Shown: positions 19,679 to 31,520, numbered from the stretch's first letter. The stretch: DNA of 50,966 nt from Bacteroidales bacterium (GCA_025210735.1 JAOARD010000010.1:1-50966), one strand, 5' to 3'. Notes: generated by a model from the sequence alone, not told the origin. Translations and numbers: made by a program.

Positions 19679-20101
19679 ATGTTACAGCCGAAAAAAACGA
19701 AATTTAGAAGAATGCAGAAGGGCAGAATGAAAGGAAATGCCCAGAGAGGTAATCAACTTGCATTCGGATCATTCGGTATTAAAGCTCTGGAATCATCTTG
19801 GATCACCGGTAGACAAATAGAGGCTGCTCGTCAGGCAGTTACTCGTTATATGAAGCGTGAAGGTCAGATTTGGATCAGAATTTTCCCTGACAAGCCTATT
19901 ACTAAGAAGCCTGCAGAGGTTCGTATGGGTAAGGGAAAAGGTTCACCAGAAGGATTTGTTGCTCCAGTTACTCCAGGTAGAATTCTAATTGAAGCTGAAG
20001 GAGTGCCTTACGAAGTGGCAAAAGAAGCATTGCGTTTAGCTGCTCAGAAAATGCCTATTACTACAAAGTTTGTCGTAAGACGCGATTATGTTGAAAATTA
20101 A
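19679..20101 (+). CDS. rplP: Ribosomal protein uL16
   Basis: A 140-residue 50S protein that helps place aminoacyl-tRNA in the A site and is a late assembly factor. [19 protein letters not shown] is the canonical start, and [35 protein letters not shown] and the C-terminal [13 protein letters not shown] are conserved. It is followed closely by rpmC, the usual order of the S10 cluster. Confidence 0.98.
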   Translation: MLQPKKTKFRRMQKGRMKGNAQRGNQLAFGSFGIKALESSWITGRQIEAARQAVTRYMKREGQIWIRIFPDKPITKKPAEVRMGKGKGSPEGFVAPVTPGRILIEAEGVPYEVAKEALRLAAQKMPITTKFVVRRDYVEN

Positions 20102-20115
20102 TGATTGAGTAAAAC

Positions 20116-20313
20116 ATGAAAAGTTCAGAAGTTAGAGAGTTGACTACAAAGGAGTTGAGAGAGAAATTAGATAACGAAAGAAATCTAATGACTCGTATGC
20201 AACTTAATCATGCTGTGTCTCCGCTTGATAATCCTATGAAAATCAAGGAGACAAGAAGAAATGTTGCAAGAATGGCGACTGAATTACGTCAACGTCAATT
20301 AAACGGGAATTAA
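20116..20313 (+). CDS. rpmC: Ribosomal protein uL29
   Basis: A 65-residue two-helix protein next to uL23 at the tunnel exit. [18 protein letters not shown] is the family start and [20 protein letters not shown] the second helix. Size and gene position between rplP and rpsQ are standard. Confidence 0.96.
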   Translation: MKSSEVRELTTKELREKLDNERNLMTRMQLNHAVSPLDNPMKIKETRRNVARMATELRQRQLNGN

Positions 20314-20327
20314 ACGATTATTCTGAA

Positions 20328-20585
20328 ATGGAAACTAGGAATTTAAGAAAAGAGCGTATCGGAATCGTTGTTAGCAACAAGATGGAGAAATCTATTGTTG
20401 TAGCTGTTAAGCGTAAGAAAAAACACCCAATATACGGTAAGTTTGTTAATCAAACTAAAAAGTTTGTTGCGCACGACGAAGAAAACACTTGCAATATTGG
20501 TGATACCGTAAAAATAATGGAAACGCGACCATTAAGTAAAAATAAGCGTTGGAGATTAGTTGAAATTATCGAAAGAGTTAAGTAA
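20328..20585 (+). CDS. rpsQ: Ribosomal protein uS17
   Basis: An 85-residue OB-fold protein, a primary binder of the 5' domain of 16S r[23 protein letters not shown] and the block [20 protein letters not shown] are characteristic. It ends with TAA two bases before the rplN start, so coupling is likely. Confidence 0.97.
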   Translation: METRNLRKERIGIVVSNKMEKSIVVAVKRKKKHPIYGKFVNQTKKFVAHDEENTCNIGDTVKIMETRPLSKNKRWRLVEIIERVK

Positions 20586-20587
20586 TT

Positions 20588-20953
20588 ATGATACAGCAAG
20601 AATCCAGATTATCAGTAGCAGATAACAGTGGTGCCAAGGAGGTATTGTGTATACGTGTACTTGGAGGAACTGGTAAACGCTATGCCACAATTGGAGATAA
20701 AATTGTGGTTACTGTAAAGAGTGCTCTACCTTCAGGAGATGTTAAAAAAGGTACTGTTGCAAAGGCAGTTGTAGTTCGTACTAAAAAGGAGATTCGTCGT
20801 GCTGATGGTTCATACATTCGCTTTGATGATAATGCTTGTGTACTTCTAAATGCAGCTGGTGAGATGCGCGGAACTCGTATCTTTGGCCCTGTTGCTCGTG
20901 AGCTACGCGATAGTCATATGAAAATTGTATCTTTAGCGCCTGAGGTACTATAA
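20588..20953 (+). CDS. rplN: Ribosomal protein uL14
   Basis: A 121-residue beta-barrel protein at the subunit interface of the 50S, a docking site for the silencing factor RsfS in many bacteria. [20 protein letters not shown] is the textbook start, with [14 protein letters not shown] and the ending [12 protein letters not shown]. First gene of the spc part of the cluster; no promoter is visible in the 2-nt gap to rpsQ. Confidence 0.98.
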   Translation: MIQQESRLSVADNSGAKEVLCIRVLGGTGKRYATIGDKIVVTVKSALPSGDVKKGTVAKAVVVRTKKEIRRADGSYIRFDDNACVLLNAAGEMRGTRIFGPVARELRDSHMKIVSLAPEVL

Positions 20954-20971
20954 TTTATAAAAAAGAAACCG

Positions 20972-21295
20972 ATGAGTAAGAAATTGCACATTAAGAAGGG
21001 GGATACAGTTATTGTTAATGCTGGTGAATACAAAGGACAGCAGGGTAAGGTACTTGAGGTACTTATTGCCAAAGAGCGTGCTATTGTAGAAGGTGTTAAT
21101 ATGGTTTCAAAGCATACTAAACCTAATGCAGCAAACCCTCAAGGAGGAATTATTAAGAAAGAGGCTCCTATACATATTTCTAATTTGAACCTTGTTGATC
21201 CTAAAACAGGAAAAGCAACTAAGATTGGAAGAAGATTAAATGATAATAACAAATTAGTGCGTTACGCTAAAAAATCAGGAGAGGAGATTAAGTAA
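20972..21295 (+). CDS. rplX: Ribosomal protein uL24
   Basis: A 107-residue KOW-domain protein, an early assembly initiator of the 50S subunit. [20 protein letters not shown] is the KOW motif and [20 protein letters not shown] the conserved middle. Its stop overlaps the rplE start by one base (TAATG), indicating coupled translation. Confidence 0.97.
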   Translation: MSKKLHIKKGDTVIVNAGEYKGQQGKVLEVLIAKERAIVEGVNMVSKHTKPNAANPQGGIIKKEAPIHISNLNLVDPKTGKATKIGRRLNDNNKLVRYAKKSGEEIK

Positions 21296-21855
21296 TGAGC
21301 TATGTAACAACTCTAAAGAAAAAGTACGATGAGGAGATCATTGCTGCTTTAACTAAGGAATTTAGTTATAAGACAGTGATGCAGGTACCTCGTTTGGAGA
21401 AAATTGTTATAAACCAGGGTTTAGGACAAGGTGTAGCTGACAAGAAGCTTATAGAGATTGCTCAAAATGAGCTTACTGCTATTGCAGGTCAGAAAGCTGT
21501 TCAAACTCTTTCTAAGAAAGATATCTCAAACTTTAAACTACGTAAAGGTATGCCAATTGGTGTTACTGTTACATTACGTAGAGATCGTATGTACGAATTT
21601 CTTGAGCGATTAATTTGTGTTGCTCTTCCTCGTATTCGTGATTTTAAAGGTATTAATGAGAAGTTTGATGGTAGAGGTAATTATAGCTTAGGTGTTACCG
21701 AGCAGATTATCTTCCCGGAGATTGATATTGATAAGGTCAGTAAGATCATGGGATTACAGATGACTTTTGTTACTTCTGCACAAACAGATGAAGAGGGGTT
21801 TGCTTTGTTACGTGAATTTGGTTTACCTTTTAAAAACGTTAAAAAGAATAACTAA
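21295..21855 (+). CDS. rplE: Ribosomal protein uL5
   Basis: A 186-residue protein of the 50S central protuberance that binds 5S rRNA and contacts P-site t[40 protein letters not shown] and the C-terminal [10 protein letters not shown] are conserved. It begins inside the rplX stop (TAATG) and lies 2 nt before rpsN. Confidence 0.98.
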   Translation: MSYVTTLKKKYDEEIIAALTKEFSYKTVMQVPRLEKIVINQGLGQGVADKKLIEIAQNELTAIAGQKAVQTLSKKDISNFKLRKGMPIGVTVTLRRDRMYEFLERLICVALPRIRDFKGINEKFDGRGNYSLGVTEQIIFPEIDIDKVSKIMGLQMTFVTSAQTDEEGFALLREFGLPFKNVKKNN

Positions 21856-21857
21856 TT

Positions 21858-22127
21858 ATGGCTAAGGAATCAATGAAAGCACGCGAAGTAAAACGTGCGA
21901 AATTAGTTGCTAAGTATGCCGCGAAAAGAGCGAAGTTAAAAGAGGAAGGTGATTACCAGGGATTGGCAAGATTACCAAAAAACTCTAACCCTATTCGTTT
22001 GCACAACCGTTGTAAACTAACAGGAAGACCAAAAGGATATATGCGTCAGTTTGGTTTAAGTAGGATTACTTTTAGGGAGATGGCTTCTGCAGGTCTTATC
22101 CCAGGTGTTAAGAAAGCAAGTTGGTAA
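21858..22127 (+). CDS. rpsN: Ribosomal protein uS14, zinc-free type
   Basis: An 89-residue 30S head protein. It is the longer form without the paired CxxC zinc motifs: only a single Cys is seen, in [20 protein letters not shown]. The ending PGVKKASW is the family signature. This long form is the primary copy in many Bacteroidota. A zinc-binding paralogue is not in the window. Confidence 0.97.
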   Translation: MAKESMKAREVKRAKLVAKYAAKRAKLKEEGDYQGLARLPKNSNPIRLHNRCKLTGRPKGYMRQFGLSRITFREMASAGLIPGVKKASW

Positions 22128-22148
22128 AATAATTAAATTGAATAAGAA

Positions 22149-22547
22149 ATGGTTACTGATCCAATAGCAGATTATTTAACTAGAGTTAGAAATGCCATTA
22201 TGGCTGGACACCGTGTAGTTGATGTTCCTGCTTCAAATATCAAAAAGGCTGTTACTCAGATTTTATTTGATCAGGGTTATATTTTAAACTATAAATTTAT
22301 TGATGAGAAACCTCAGGGTACTATCAAGATAGCTTTAAAGTATCACCCAAAGAATAAGATGTCAGCCATTAAAGGGCTTGTAAGAGTGAGTAAGCCAGGT
22401 CTACGTCGTTATGCTGGTTCTAAGGATATTCCAAGAGTTATTAATGGTCTTGGTATAGCTGTAATGTCTACTTCACAAGGAGTTATGACAGGAAAAGAAG
22501 CAAAGCGTAGAAACGTGGGTGGTGAAATTTTATGTTACGTATATTAA
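22149..22547 (+). CDS. rpsH: Ribosomal protein uS8
   Basis: A 132-residue 30S protein that binds the central domain of 16S rRNA and, in Escherichia coli, represses the spc operon. TDPIADYLTRVRNAIMAGH starts the protein, and the C-terminal MTGKEAKRRNVGGEILCYVY is the RNA-binding end. No uS8 operator structure was recognised around rplE. Confidence 0.97.
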   Translation: MVTDPIADYLTRVRNAIMAGHRVVDVPASNIKKAVTQILFDQGYILNYKFIDEKPQGTIKIALKYHPKNKMSAIKGLVRVSKPGLRRYAGSKDIPRVINGLGIAVMSTSQGVMTGKEAKRRNVGGEILCYVY

Positions 22548-22560
22548 AAAATAAGTTTCA

Positions 22561-23118
22561 ATGTCAAGGATAGGAAAATTACCTGTAAACTTACCTAGCG
22601 GAGTAACAGTTAATGTCGCAAAGGACAACGTGGTGAGCGTGAAAGGGCCTCTTGGTGAGATGCACCAGAAGGTAGATCCGGATATCGAAGTGTGCGTTGA
22701 GGATAACGTATTGGTATTAAAAAGACCTACAGAATCTAAGCGCCATAAGTCATTGCATGGATTATACCGTGCATTACTTTACAACATGGTAGATGGTGTC
22801 TCAAAAGGGTACAAAATCGAGATGGAAGTTGTAGGTGTAGGTTATAAAGCTGAAGCCAAAGGTCAAATCTTGGAAATGGCTCTGGGTTTTTCACACGAAA
22901 TCCATTTCCAGTTGCCTAACGAAGTAAAAGTGGAAGCAAAAACTGAGAAGCGTGCTAACCCAATTATTACTTTAACTAGTTGCGACAAGCAGTTAATCGG
23001 ACAGGTTGCTGCAAAGATTCGTTCATTCCGTAAGCCTGAGCCTTATAAAGGAAAAGGTATTCGTTTCGTTGGTGAGCAATTACGTCGTAAAGCTGGTAAA
23101 TCAGCTAATGTTAAATAG
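22561..23118 (+). CDS. rplF: Ribosomal protein uL6
   Basis: A 185-residue 50S protein made of two similar domains near the factor-binding site, where translational GTPases dock. [19 protein letters not shown] starts it and the C-terminal signature is [20 protein letters not shown]. The length is slightly above the Escherichia coli protein. It lies 13 nt after rpsH. Confidence 0.97.
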   Translation: MSRIGKLPVNLPSGVTVNVAKDNVVSVKGPLGEMHQKVDPDIEVCVEDNVLVLKRPTESKRHKSLHGLYRALLYNMVDGVSKGYKIEMEVVGVGYKAEAKGQILEMALGFSHEIHFQLPNEVKVEAKTEKRANPIITLTSCDKQLIGQVAAKIRSFRKPEPYKGKGIRFVGEQLRRKAGKSANVK

Positions 23119-23135
23119 ATTTAAACATTAAAGAA

Positions 23136-23495
23136 ATGGCTTTAGCGAAAAATCAAAGAAGAGAAAGAATTAAGAGACGTATACGTAAAAAAGTATATGG
23201 TGCTACTGGCACTCCAAGAATGTCAGTATTCAGAAGTAACAAAGGTATTTACGTCCAAATAATCAACGATGATGAGGGCAAAACATTAGTTTCTGCTTCT
23301 TCATTAGATAAAGAGATCGCTGATAACAAGGGTATTACTAAGTGCGAGCAAGCTCGTTTAGTTGGTACTAAAGCTGCTAAGGTTGCCTTAGAAGCAGGTA
23401 TCACTGAAGTAGTGTTTGACCGTAACGGATGCTTGTATCATGGTCGTGTTAAAGAATTGGCTGATGCTGCCAGAAAAGGTGGACTTAAATTCTAA
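23136..23495 (+). CDS. rplR: Ribosomal protein uL18
   Basis: A 119-residue protein that binds 5S rRNA together with uL5. The basic N-terminus [15 protein letters not shown] and the block [20 protein letters not shown] are typical, as is the end [20 protein letters not shown]. It is followed 6 nt later by rpsE. Confidence 0.97.
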   Translation: MALAKNQRRERIKRRIRKKVYGATGTPRMSVFRSNKGIYVQIINDDEGKTLVSASSLDKEIADNKGITKCEQARLVGTKAAKVALEAGITEVVFDRNGCLYHGRVKELADAARKGGLKF

Positions 23496-23501
23496 GAAAT
23501 T

Positions 23502-24014
23502 ATGACAAATATTAGAAAAGTAAAGACAAGCGATCTGGAACTAAAAGATAAATTAGTTAGTATTCAGCGTGTTACAAAAGTAACAAAAGGTGGACGTACT
23601 TTCAGTTTCTCAGCTATTGTAGTTGTAGGAAATGAAAATGGTATCGTAGGTTGTGGTCTTGGTAAAGCTAATGAAGTTACCACTGCTATAGCTAAAGGTA
23701 TCGAAGATGCAAAGAAGAATCTTGTTAAAGTTCCAATATATAAAGGTACTATCCCTCACGAGCAGTATGCGCGTTATGGTGGTGCTAGTGTATTCATGAA
23801 GCCTGCTTCTCATGGTACCGGAGTAAAAGCCGGTGGTGCAATGCGTGCCGTACTTGAGAGCGTTGGTGTAACTGATGTATTGGCTAAATCTAAAGGGTCT
23901 TCAAACCCTCATAACCTTGTAAAAGCAACTTTTGCTGCATTACTTGAACTACGTGATGCTCGCACAATTGCTGAACTAAGAGGGGTTAGTCTTGATAAAG
24001 TGTTTAATAAATAA
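23502..24014 (+). CDS. rpsE: Ribosomal protein uS5
   Basis: A 170-residue 30S protein at the mRNA entry and involved in decoding fidelity. [18 protein letters not shown] is the N-terminal double-stranded RNA-binding-like segment, and the loop changed in spectinomycin-resistant mutants lies in this segment. [20 protein letters not shown] marks the C-terminal domain. Normal length. Confidence 0.97.
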   Translation: MTNIRKVKTSDLELKDKLVSIQRVTKVTKGGRTFSFSAIVVVGNENGIVGCGLGKANEVTTAIAKGIEDAKKNLVKVPIYKGTIPHEQYARYGGASVFMKPASHGTGVKAGGAMRAVLESVGVTDVLAKSKGSSNPHNLVKATFAALLELRDARTIAELRGVSLDKVFNK

Positions 24015-24025
24015 TATTAATAATT

Positions 24026-24202
24026 ATGGCTAAGATCAAAATAACTCAGATTAGAAGCAAGATTGGTCGTCCTGAAGATCAGAAGCGTACTATTGATGCT
24101 TTAGGATTAAGACATATTAACCATACAGTAGAGCAGGAGGATACTCCAAACATACTAGGAATGGTGAATAAAGTTAAACACTTAGTTAGAGTTGAAAAAT
24201 AA
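24026..24202 (+). CDS. rpmD: Ribosomal protein uL30
   Basis: A 58-residue 50S protein. It starts at ATG 24026 ([20 protein letters not shown]) and ends TAA 24200-24202 after [14 protein letters not shown]. The family pattern is I-G-x-x-x-x-Q-x-x-T-I-x-x-L-G-L, seen here as [19 protein letters not shown]. It sits in its usual place between rpsE and rplO. uL30 is absent in some bacterial lineages, but this copy is intact. Confidence 0.96.
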   Translation: MAKIKITQIRSKIGRPEDQKRTIDALGLRHINHTVEQEDTPNILGMVNKVKHLVRVEK

Positions 24203-24217
24203 AAAAAGTTTTAAGAT

Positions 24218-24664
24218 ATGAATTTAAGTAACTTAAAACCGGCTGCAGGATCTGTTAGGAACAATAAGCGTGTAGGACGTGGACAAGGTTCAGGACGAGG
24301 AGGTACATCTACTCGTGGTATGAACGGTGCTAAGTCCCGCTCAGGTTATTCAACTAAGCGCGGTTTCGAAGGTGGTCAGATGCCTTTACAGCGTAGAGTA
24401 CCTAAGTTTGGTTTCAAAAACATCAATAGAGTAGAGTATAAAGCTATCAACCTTGATGCTGTACAAGCACTAGCTACAAAGAAAGGTGCTAATGCAATCG
24501 GAGTTCAAGATTTAGTTGATGCTGGTTTGGTTTCTAAAAACGGTTTAGTTAAGATTTTAGGAAATGGTGAAATTACATCTAAATTAGAGGTAACAGCTCA
24601 CGCATTCTCTAAGTCAGCTATTGCTGCAATTGAAGCTAAAGAAGGAACAGCCATAAAACTATAA
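24218..24664 (+). CDS. rplO: Ribosomal protein uL15
   Basis: A 148-residue late-assembling 50S protein. MNLSNLKPAAGSVRNNKRVG and the glycine-rich rRNA-binding tail GRGQGSGRGGTSTRGMNGAK are typical, followed by FEGGQMPLQRRVPKFGF. It stops 4 nt before the secY ATG. Confidence 0.97.
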   Translation: MNLSNLKPAAGSVRNNKRVGRGQGSGRGGTSTRGMNGAKSRSGYSTKRGFEGGQMPLQRRVPKFGFKNINRVEYKAINLDAVQALATKKGANAIGVQDLVDAGLVSKNGLVKILGNGEITSKLEVTAHAFSKSAIAAIEAKEGTAIKL

Positions 24665-24668
24665 ATTG

Positions 24669-25991
24669 ATGAAGAAGCTAATTGAAACCATAAAGAATAT
24701 CTATAAAATCGAAGAATTACGTAATCGTATTTTCTACACCCTAGGAATTTTACTTATTTATCGATTGGGTTCGTTTGTTGTACTTCCTGGTATAGATCCA
24801 AATCAGCTTACTGCTCTGCAAGATCAGACAGCTGATGGTCTATTAGGACTGTTAAATATGTTCTCGGGAGGTGCATTTGCGAATGCCTCAATATTTGCAT
24901 TGGGTATTATGCCTTATATTTCTGCCTCTATTGTGGTTCAGTTATTAGGTATTGCTATTCCTTACTTTCAGCGCTTACAGCGTGAGGGTGAGAGTGGCAG
25001 ACGCAAAATCAATCAAATTACGAGGTATCTGACTGTTATTATCCTACTTGTTCAGGCGCCATCATACTTGGCTAACTTACATGTACAGCTTGAGCCTTCA
25101 GCATTTGTTCTTGGTGGATTATTCTTCCAGATACAATCTGTTGTAATACTTACTGCTGGTACTATGTTTGTAATGTGGTTAGGTGAGAAAATTACCGACA
25201 AAGGTATCGGTAATGGTATTTCACTTATCATTATGATTGGTATTATAGCTCGTCTTCCTTTTGCACTTGGTGCTGAATGGACATCGAGAGTTGCTGAGCC
25301 TGGAGCAGGTGGATTAGTAATGTTCCTAGTTGAGATTTTAATTCTTTTCCTTATATTCGTAGGATCAATCCTACTTGTACAAGGTACCAGAAAAGTTCCG
25401 GTGCAGTATGCTAAGCGTATTGTTGGAAATAAGCAATATGGTGGTGTACGTCAGTATATTCCACTAAAGGTAAATGCGGCTGGAGTTATGCCGATAATTT
25501 TTGCTCAGGCAATTATTATGTTCCCAATGATGTTAGGTAATTTTGAAGCTACATCATGGATTGGAGTAATGTTCTCTGATTATACAGGATTTGCGTATAA
25601 CTTGACTATTGCCTTGCTTATTATAATCTTTACATACTTTTATACTGCAATTACCATCAATCCTACTCAAATGGCGGATGATATGAAGAGAAATGGTGGA
25701 TTTATTCCGGGTGTTAAGCCAGGAAAGAAAACTGTTGAGTTTTTAGATACTATCATGTCTCGCATTACACTACCAGGATCAATATTCCTTGCATTAGTTG
25801 CTATTATGCCTGCTTTTGCAATGATATTTAAAGTAGACAGTCAGTTTGCTCAATTCTTTGGTGGTACATCTTTGCTTATTCTTGTTGGTGTTGTACTTGA
25901 TACACTACAACAGGTTGAGAGTCATTTGTTAATGCGTCATTACGATGGATTAATGAAATCAGGACGTATTAAAGGTAAATCAGGAATGTAA
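24669..25991 (+). CDS. secY: Protein translocase channel subunit SecY
   Basis: A 440-residue integral membrane protein with ten transmembrane segments, the central channel of the Sec pathway that exports unfolded proteins and inserts membrane proteins. GIMPYISASIVVQLL and EGESGRRKINQITRYLTV are the signature blocks of the second segment and first cytoplasmic loop; NPTQMADDMKRNGGFIPGVK is the large cytoplasmic loop that meets the ribosome and SecA. I chose ATG 24669 over a TTG one codon upstream. It is the usual last large gene of the spc cluster. Confidence 0.98.
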   Translation: MKKLIETIKNIYKIEELRNRIFYTLGILLIYRLGSFVVLPGIDPNQLTALQDQTADGLLGLLNMFSGGAFANASIFALGIMPYISASIVVQLLGIAIPYFQRLQREGESGRRKINQITRYLTVIILLVQAPSYLANLHVQLEPSAFVLGGLFFQIQSVVILTAGTMFVMWLGEKITDKGIGNGISLIIMIGIIARLPFALGAEWTSRVAEPGAGGLVMFLVEILILFLIFVGSILLVQGTRKVPVQYAKRIVGNKQYGGVRQYIPLKVNAAGVMPIIFAQAIIMFPMMLGNFEATSWIGVMFSDYTGFAYNLTIALLIIIFTYFYTAITINPTQMADDMKRNGGFIPGVKPGKKTVEFLDTIMSRITLPGSIFLALVAIMPAFAMIFKVDSQFAQFFGGTSLLILVGVVLDTLQQVESHLLMRHYDGLMKSGRIKGKSGM

Positions 25992-26002
25992 TTGCCATTA
26001 TA

Positions 26003-26776
26003 ATGAATTTAAGATCTGAAGAAGATATTATCTATTTAAAAGAAAACGCTCTGCTGGTGTCAAAAACACTGGCAGAGGTTTCTAAATGTATAAAACCCGG
26101 AGTAACTACTTTGCAGCTAGATAAGGTTGCGGAGGAGTTTATCAGGGATCATGGTGCAGTACCAGGGTTTAAAGGGTATAACGGATTTCCCGCAACCTTG
26201 TGTACTTCAGTTAATGATGAGATTGTACATGGTATACCTTCAGATTATTGTTTACGTGAGGGTGATATTGTATCTGTTGATTGTGGAACACGTTTAAATG
26301 GGTTCTACGGAGATTCAGCATACACATTTGCGGTTGGAGAAATAGATGCTTTTAAGCATAGACTTTTAGAAATAACAAAAAAGTCACTATTTTTGGGAAT
26401 TGAACAAGCATTTACTGGTAACCGTTTAGGCGATATTGGTAGTGCGATACAGAATCATGCTGAAAATGCTGGTTTTTCTGTTGTACATGAGCTTGTAGGG
26501 CACGGTATTGGAAAAAACCTGCATCAGTCACCTGAAGTTCCTAATTATGGGCGCAAAGGTCGTGGTGGTAAGTTGAAAAGCGGAACTGTAATATGCATTG
26601 AGCCGATGATAAATGCAGGTTCGCGAAAAATTAAACAGGATAGTGATGGCTGGACTATTCGCACAGCAGATGGGAAACCATCAGCGCACTACGAGTTAAC
26701 TGTATTGATTCAACCGGATAATTGTGAGATATTATCCACATTTGATTTTATTGAAAAAACATTAAATTTAAATTAA
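26003..26776 (+). CDS. map: Methionine aminopeptidase, type I
   Basis: A 257-residue metalloenzyme that removes the initiator methionine from new proteins. The five metal ligands are visible: Asp in VSVDCGT, Asp in FYGDSAY, His in VGHGIGK, Glu in CIEPMI and Glu in HYELTV. The catalytic His lies in DEIVHGIP. The length is standard and no N-terminal zinc finger is present, as expected for bacterial type Ia. Embedded in the ribosomal run between secY and infA, 5 nt before infA. Confidence 0.97.
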   Translation: MNLRSEEDIIYLKENALLVSKTLAEVSKCIKPGVTTLQLDKVAEEFIRDHGAVPGFKGYNGFPATLCTSVNDEIVHGIPSDYCLREGDIVSVDCGTRLNGFYGDSAYTFAVGEIDAFKHRLLEITKKSLFLGIEQAFTGNRLGDIGSAIQNHAENAGFSVVHELVGHGIGKNLHQSPEVPNYGRKGRGGKLKSGTVICIEPMINAGSRKIKQDSDGWTIRTADGKPSAHYELTVLIQPDNCEILSTFDFIEKTLNLN

Positions 26777-26781
26777 CAAAG

Positions 26782-27000
26782 ATGGCAAAACAGGCTTCGA
26801 TTGAGCAAGATGGTTCTATTATTGAAGCATTGTCAAATGCAATGTTCAGAGTAGAATTGGAGAATGGGCACGTTATTACAGCTCATATTTCAGGAAAGAT
26901 GCGTATGCATTATATTAAAATTCTTCCTGGAGACAAGGTTAAAGTAGAGATGTCTCCGTATGATTTAACTAAAGGTAGAATTACGTTTAGATATAAATAA
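26782..27000 (+). CDS. infA: Translation initiation factor IF-1
   Basis: A 72-residue OB-fold protein that occupies the A site of the 30S subunit during initiation. [20 protein letters not shown] and [20 protein letters not shown] are the family hallmarks, and it ends [14 protein letters not shown]. It follows map directly, a common arrangement. Confidence 0.98.
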   Translation: MAKQASIEQDGSIIEALSNAMFRVELENGHVITAHISGKMRMHYIKILPGDKVKVEMSPYDLTKGRITFRYK

Positions 27001-27012
27001 AATTCACATAAA

Positions 27013-27129
27013 ATGAAAGTAAGAGCATCTGTTAAAAAGCGTAGTGCTGATTGTAAAATCGTGAAGCGTAAAGGTAGAATTTACGTTATAAATAAAAAAA
27101 ATCCGAAGTTTAAACAACGTCAAGGATAA
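27013..27129 (+). CDS. rpmJ: Ribosomal protein bL36, zinc ligands mostly lost
   Basis: A 38-residue protein starting at ATG 27013 ([20 protein letters not shown]) and ending NPKFKQRQG. The zinc form has three Cys and one His. Here only one Cys (Cys14) is kept; the first Cys position is Ser, the third is Asn and the His is Phe. This is the zinc-independent form, which is common in Bacteroidota. It is followed by rpsM, as is typical. Confidence 0.95.
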   Translation: MKVRASVKKRSADCKIVKRKGRIYVINKKNPKFKQRQG

Positions 27130-27164
27130 TTTACTTAACTTTGAACTTTAATTATTAATAGTTT

Positions 27165-27542
27165 ATGGCTAGAATAGTTGGTGTTGATTTACCAAAAAAT
27201 AAAAGAGGTGAAGTAGCTTTGACCTATATTTTCGGAATTGGTAGAAGTTCTGCAAAGAAGATATTGGATATAGCTGGTGTTGATGTTAACGTAAAAGTTA
27301 AAGACTGGACTGATGAGAATATTAAAAACATCAGAAAAGAGATCAACGAGAATATCAAAGTAGAAGGAGAACTTCGTTCTTCAATCCAAATGAACATTAA
27401 GCGATTAATGGATATTGGATGTTACAGAGGTATTAGACACCGTGTTGGTTTACCTGTAAGAGGTCAAAGCACAAAGAATAATGCTCGTACTAGAAAAGGT
27501 AAGAGAAAAACTGTTGCTAACAAAAAGAAAGCTACTAAATAA
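27165..27542 (+). CDS. rpsM: Ribosomal protein uS13
   Basis: A 125-residue 30S head protein that bridges the subunits and contacts P-site tRNA with its basic tail. [20 protein letters not shown] and [10 protein letters not shown] mark the helix-two-turns-helix, and [19 protein letters not shown] is the signature, followed by TRKGKRKTV. First gene of the alpha-type section; a 35-nt gap precedes it. Confidence 0.98.
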   Translation: MARIVGVDLPKNKRGEVALTYIFGIGRSSAKKILDIAGVDVNVKVKDWTDENIKNIRKEINENIKVEGELRSSIQMNIKRLMDIGCYRGIRHRVGLPVRGQSTKNNARTRKGKRKTVANKKKATK

Positions 27543-27552
27543 GAGTTAGATT

Positions 27553-27942
27553 ATGGCAAAGAAGTCTGCAAACACTAGAAAAAAGGTTGTTAAAATAGAA
27601 CCTGCTGGTCAGGCGCATATACATGCATCATTTAATAACATAATCATTTCATTGACAAACAATAGTGGTCAAGTTATTTCATGGTCATCAGCTGGGAAGA
27701 TGGGATTTAGAGGTAGTAAGAAAAATACCCCATATGCGGCTCAGCAGGCAGCCCAAGATTGCGCAAAAGTTGCATACGATTTAGGATTGCGAAAAGTAAA
27801 AGTATTCGTTAAAGGCCCGGGATCAGGTCGCGAATCAGCCATCCGTACCATTCATACCGCAGGTATTGAAGTGACAGAGATCGTTGATGTTACACCATTG
27901 CCACATAATGGTTGTCGTCCTCCAAAGCGCAGAAGAGTATAA
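27553..27942 (+). CDS. rpsK: Ribosomal protein uS11
   Basis: A 129-residue protein of the 30S platform near the E site. [18 protein letters not shown], the block GMxGxR seen as [17 protein letters not shown], and [17 protein letters not shown] at the C-terminus are all canonical. Starts 10 nt after rpsM. Confidence 0.98.
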   Translation: MAKKSANTRKKVVKIEPAGQAHIHASFNNIIISLTNNSGQVISWSSAGKMGFRGSKKNTPYAAQQAAQDCAKVAYDLGLRKVKVFVKGPGSGRESAIRTIHTAGIEVTEIVDVTPLPHNGCRPPKRRRV

Positions 27943-27985
27943 TTTGGGATTATTAAATTAAGTAGTAGTTTAAAATTTAGGAAGA

Positions 27986-28594
27986 ATGGCAAGATATATT
28001 GGACCAAAGTCGAAAATAGCCAGGAAATTTGGAGACCCAATTTACGGTTCGGATAAAGCTTTTGAAAAGAAAAACTATCCTCCGGGACAACACGGAGCTA
28101 GTAAGAAAAGAAGAAAAGTTTCTGAATACGGGGTTCAGCTTTTAGAAAAGCAAAAAGCAAAATATACATACGGAGTATTAGAGAAGCAATTCCGTACTAT
28201 GTTTAAAAAAGCTTCTAGTAGTAAAGGTATTACCGGTGAGGTATTAATCCAGATGCTAGAGTGTCGTTTAGACAATGTTGTTTATCGTTTAGGAGTTGCT
28301 CCTACACGCGCTGCAGCACGTCAGTTTGTTACTCACAAACACATTACTGTTAATGGTAATGTTGTTAATGTACCTTCATACACAGTAAAAGCCGGTGATA
28401 TCATTGGTGTTAGAGAGAAATCAAAATCTCTTGAAGCAATTACTGATTCTTTATCTACTAGCCGTCACACTTCATCGTCATGGTTAGAGTGGGATAAAGA
28501 TACAATGACTGGTAAGTTCCTTAATGTTCCTGAGAGATCAGAGATTCCTGAGAATATTAAAGAGCAATTAATCGTAGAATTATATTCTAAGTAA
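27986..28594 (+). CDS. rpsD: Ribosomal protein uS4
   Basis: A 202-residue primary assembly protein of the 30S body. The N-terminus [20 protein letters not shown] has no Cys cluster, so this is the zinc-free type. The S4 RNA-binding domain is visible as [20 protein letters not shown] and [20 protein letters not shown]. In Escherichia coli it represses the alpha operon; I see no pseudoknot-like leader in the short spacers here. Confidence 0.98.
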   Translation: MARYIGPKSKIARKFGDPIYGSDKAFEKKNYPPGQHGASKKRRKVSEYGVQLLEKQKAKYTYGVLEKQFRTMFKKASSSKGITGEVLIQMLECRLDNVVYRLGVAPTRAAARQFVTHKHITVNGNVVNVPSYTVKAGDIIGVREKSKSLEAITDSLSTSRHTSSSWLEWDKDTMTGKFLNVPERSEIPENIKEQLIVELYSK

Positions 28595-28613
28595 AATATT
28601 AATAATTGATTTT

Positions 28614-29606
28614 ATGGCAATATTAGCATTTCAAAAACCTGATAAGGTAATCATGGTAGAGGCCGATGAGCAATTCGGTAAATTCGAATTCCGTCCGTTA
28701 GAACCAGGATACGGTATAACCATAGGGAATGCTTTACGTAGGATTCTGCTCTCTTCTTTAGAGGGTTACGCGATTACCAATATTAAAATTGAGGGTGTTG
28801 AGCATGAATTTTCTTCAATTCCTGGTGTTATTGAAGATGTAACAGCAGTTATTCTTAACCTTAAGCAGATACGTTTTAAGCGTATTGTTGAGGGGTCTGA
28901 TTCAGAAAGAGTTACTGTAACCATCGGTGGCCAGGAAGAGTTTAAGGCTGGAGATTTAAATCGATTCCTAAGTGGTTTTGAAGTGCTAAATCCTGACCAT
29001 GTTATTTGTAGAATGGAGTCTGATGTTAAACTTCAGATAGAGTTGACAATAAACAAGGGTAGGGGATATGTTCCGGCCGATGAAAATAAATCTGTTGAAG
29101 CAGAGTTTGGTGTAATTCCAATCGATGCTATTTATACGCCTATCAAAAATGTTAAGTATTCTGTAGAGAATTACCGTGTAGAGCAGAAGACCGACTACGA
29201 AAAGTTGATCTTTGAAATTGAGTCTGACGGATCTATACATCCAAAGGATGCTCTTAAAGAGGCAGCTAAGATTCTTATTTACCACTTCATGTTATTTTCA
29301 GATGAGAAGATCTCTCTTGATTCTGATGAGAAGATGGCTAACGAGGAGTTTGATGAGGAAGTACTTCACATGCGTCAGCTATTGAAGACTAAACTTGTTG
29401 ATCTTGATCTTTCTGTTAGAGCACTGAACTGTCTTAAGGCTGCAGATGTTGATACTTTAGGAGATCTTGTTAAGTATAACAAAAATGATCTTCTTAAGTT
29501 CCGTAACTTCGGTAAGAAATCTCTTACTGAGCTTGACGAACTTCTTGCAGTTAAGAACTTGACATTTGGGATGGATATAAGTAAATATAAATTAGACAAG
29601 GAATAA
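28614..29606 (+). CDS. rpoA: RNA polymerase alpha subunit
   Basis: A 330-residue subunit that dimerises to start polymerase assembly. The N-terminal domain shows [20 protein letters not shown], the dimerisation block, and [11 protein letters not shown]. The C-terminal domain (about 255-325), which binds UP elements and activators, has [20 protein letters not shown] and [13 protein letters not shown]. The length is normal. It lies between rpsD and rplQ, its standard location. Confidence 0.99.
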   Translation: MAILAFQKPDKVIMVEADEQFGKFEFRPLEPGYGITIGNALRRILLSSLEGYAITNIKIEGVEHEFSSIPGVIEDVTAVILNLKQIRFKRIVEGSDSERVTVTIGGQEEFKAGDLNRFLSGFEVLNPDHVICRMESDVKLQIELTINKGRGYVPADENKSVEAEFGVIPIDAIYTPIKNVKYSVENYRVEQKTDYEKLIFEIESDGSIHPKDALKEAAKILIYHFMLFSDEKISLDSDEKMANEEFDEEVLHMRQLLKTKLVDLDLSVRALNCLKAADVDTLGDLVKYNKNDLLKFRNFGKKSLTELDELLAVKNLTFGMDISKYKLDKE

Positions 29607-29611
29607 CTGAG

Positions 29612-30100
29612 ATGAGACATAGAAAAAAATTCAATCACTTAGGTAGAAAAAGTGCTCATAGAAAAGCTATGCTGGCTAATATGGCAAGTTCTTTGATTCT
29701 ACATAAAAGAATCAAAACTACCACAGCAAAAGCAAAAGCTCTTAGAATGTTCGTTGAGCCTTTGATCACCAAATCAAAAGATGATTCTACTCACTCAAGG
29801 AGAGAAGTATTTAGCCACCTAAGAAACAAGTTTGCTGTTTCGGAGCTTTTCCGTGAAATAGCAGCTAAAGTGGCTGATCGTCCTGGTGGATATACACGTA
29901 TTCTTAAAACTGGAACTCGTTTGGGTGACAACGCTGATATGTGTATTATTGAATTAGTTGATTATAACGAGAATATGCTTGCTGCTAAGGAGACTAAGCC
30001 TGCAGCTAAAAAGCGTAGTCGTCGTGGTGGTGCAAAGAAAACTGCTGAAGCTGCTACAGAAACAAAAGCAGAAGAGGTTGAGGAGACTAAGGAAGACTAA
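29612..30100 (+). CDS. rplQ: Ribosomal protein bL17
   Basis: A 162-residue 50S protein near the tunnel exit. [38 protein letters not shown] and [20 protein letters not shown] are the core. After residue 120 there is an extra tail of about 40 residues rich in Ala, Lys and Glu ([20 protein letters not shown]), a low-complexity extension common in Bacteroidota. Last gene of the long run, followed by a strong terminator. Confidence 0.97.
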   Translation: MRHRKKFNHLGRKSAHRKAMLANMASSLILHKRIKTTTAKAKALRMFVEPLITKSKDDSTHSRREVFSHLRNKFAVSELFREIAAKVADRPGGYTRILKTGTRLGDNADMCIIELVDYNENMLAAKETKPAAKKRSRRGGAKKTAEAATETKAEEVEETKED

Positions 30101-30124
30101 TTTGTTTTCAAACATAAAAATATG

Positions 30125-30159
30125 GGGAATAAGCCATCAAGCTTATTCCCTTTTTTTTT
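30125..30159 (+). terminator. Terminator of the ribosomal supercluster
   Basis: Perfect stem GGGAATAAGC (30125-30134), loop CATCAA, stem GCTTATTCCC (30141-30150), then nine T. A textbook rho-independent terminator, 24 nt after the rplQ stop. Confidence 0.95.
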
Positions 30160-30182
30160 CACTATAGCTAAATTTATTTTTG

Positions 30183-30190
30183 TAAATTTG
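30183..30190 (+). promoter_or_regulatory. Putative -7 box of the enolase promoter
   Basis: TAAATTTG (30183-30190) fits the Bacteroidota TAnnTTTG -7 element, 27 nt before the eno ATG. The upstream -33 box is poor: the T-run of the terminator ends TTTC 22 nt before it. Confidence 0.5.
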
Positions 30191-30208
30191 GTAGAATTTT
30201 AAAAATAA

Positions 30209-31507
<1,299 letters not shown>

Positions 31508-31520
31508 AACATTTACATTT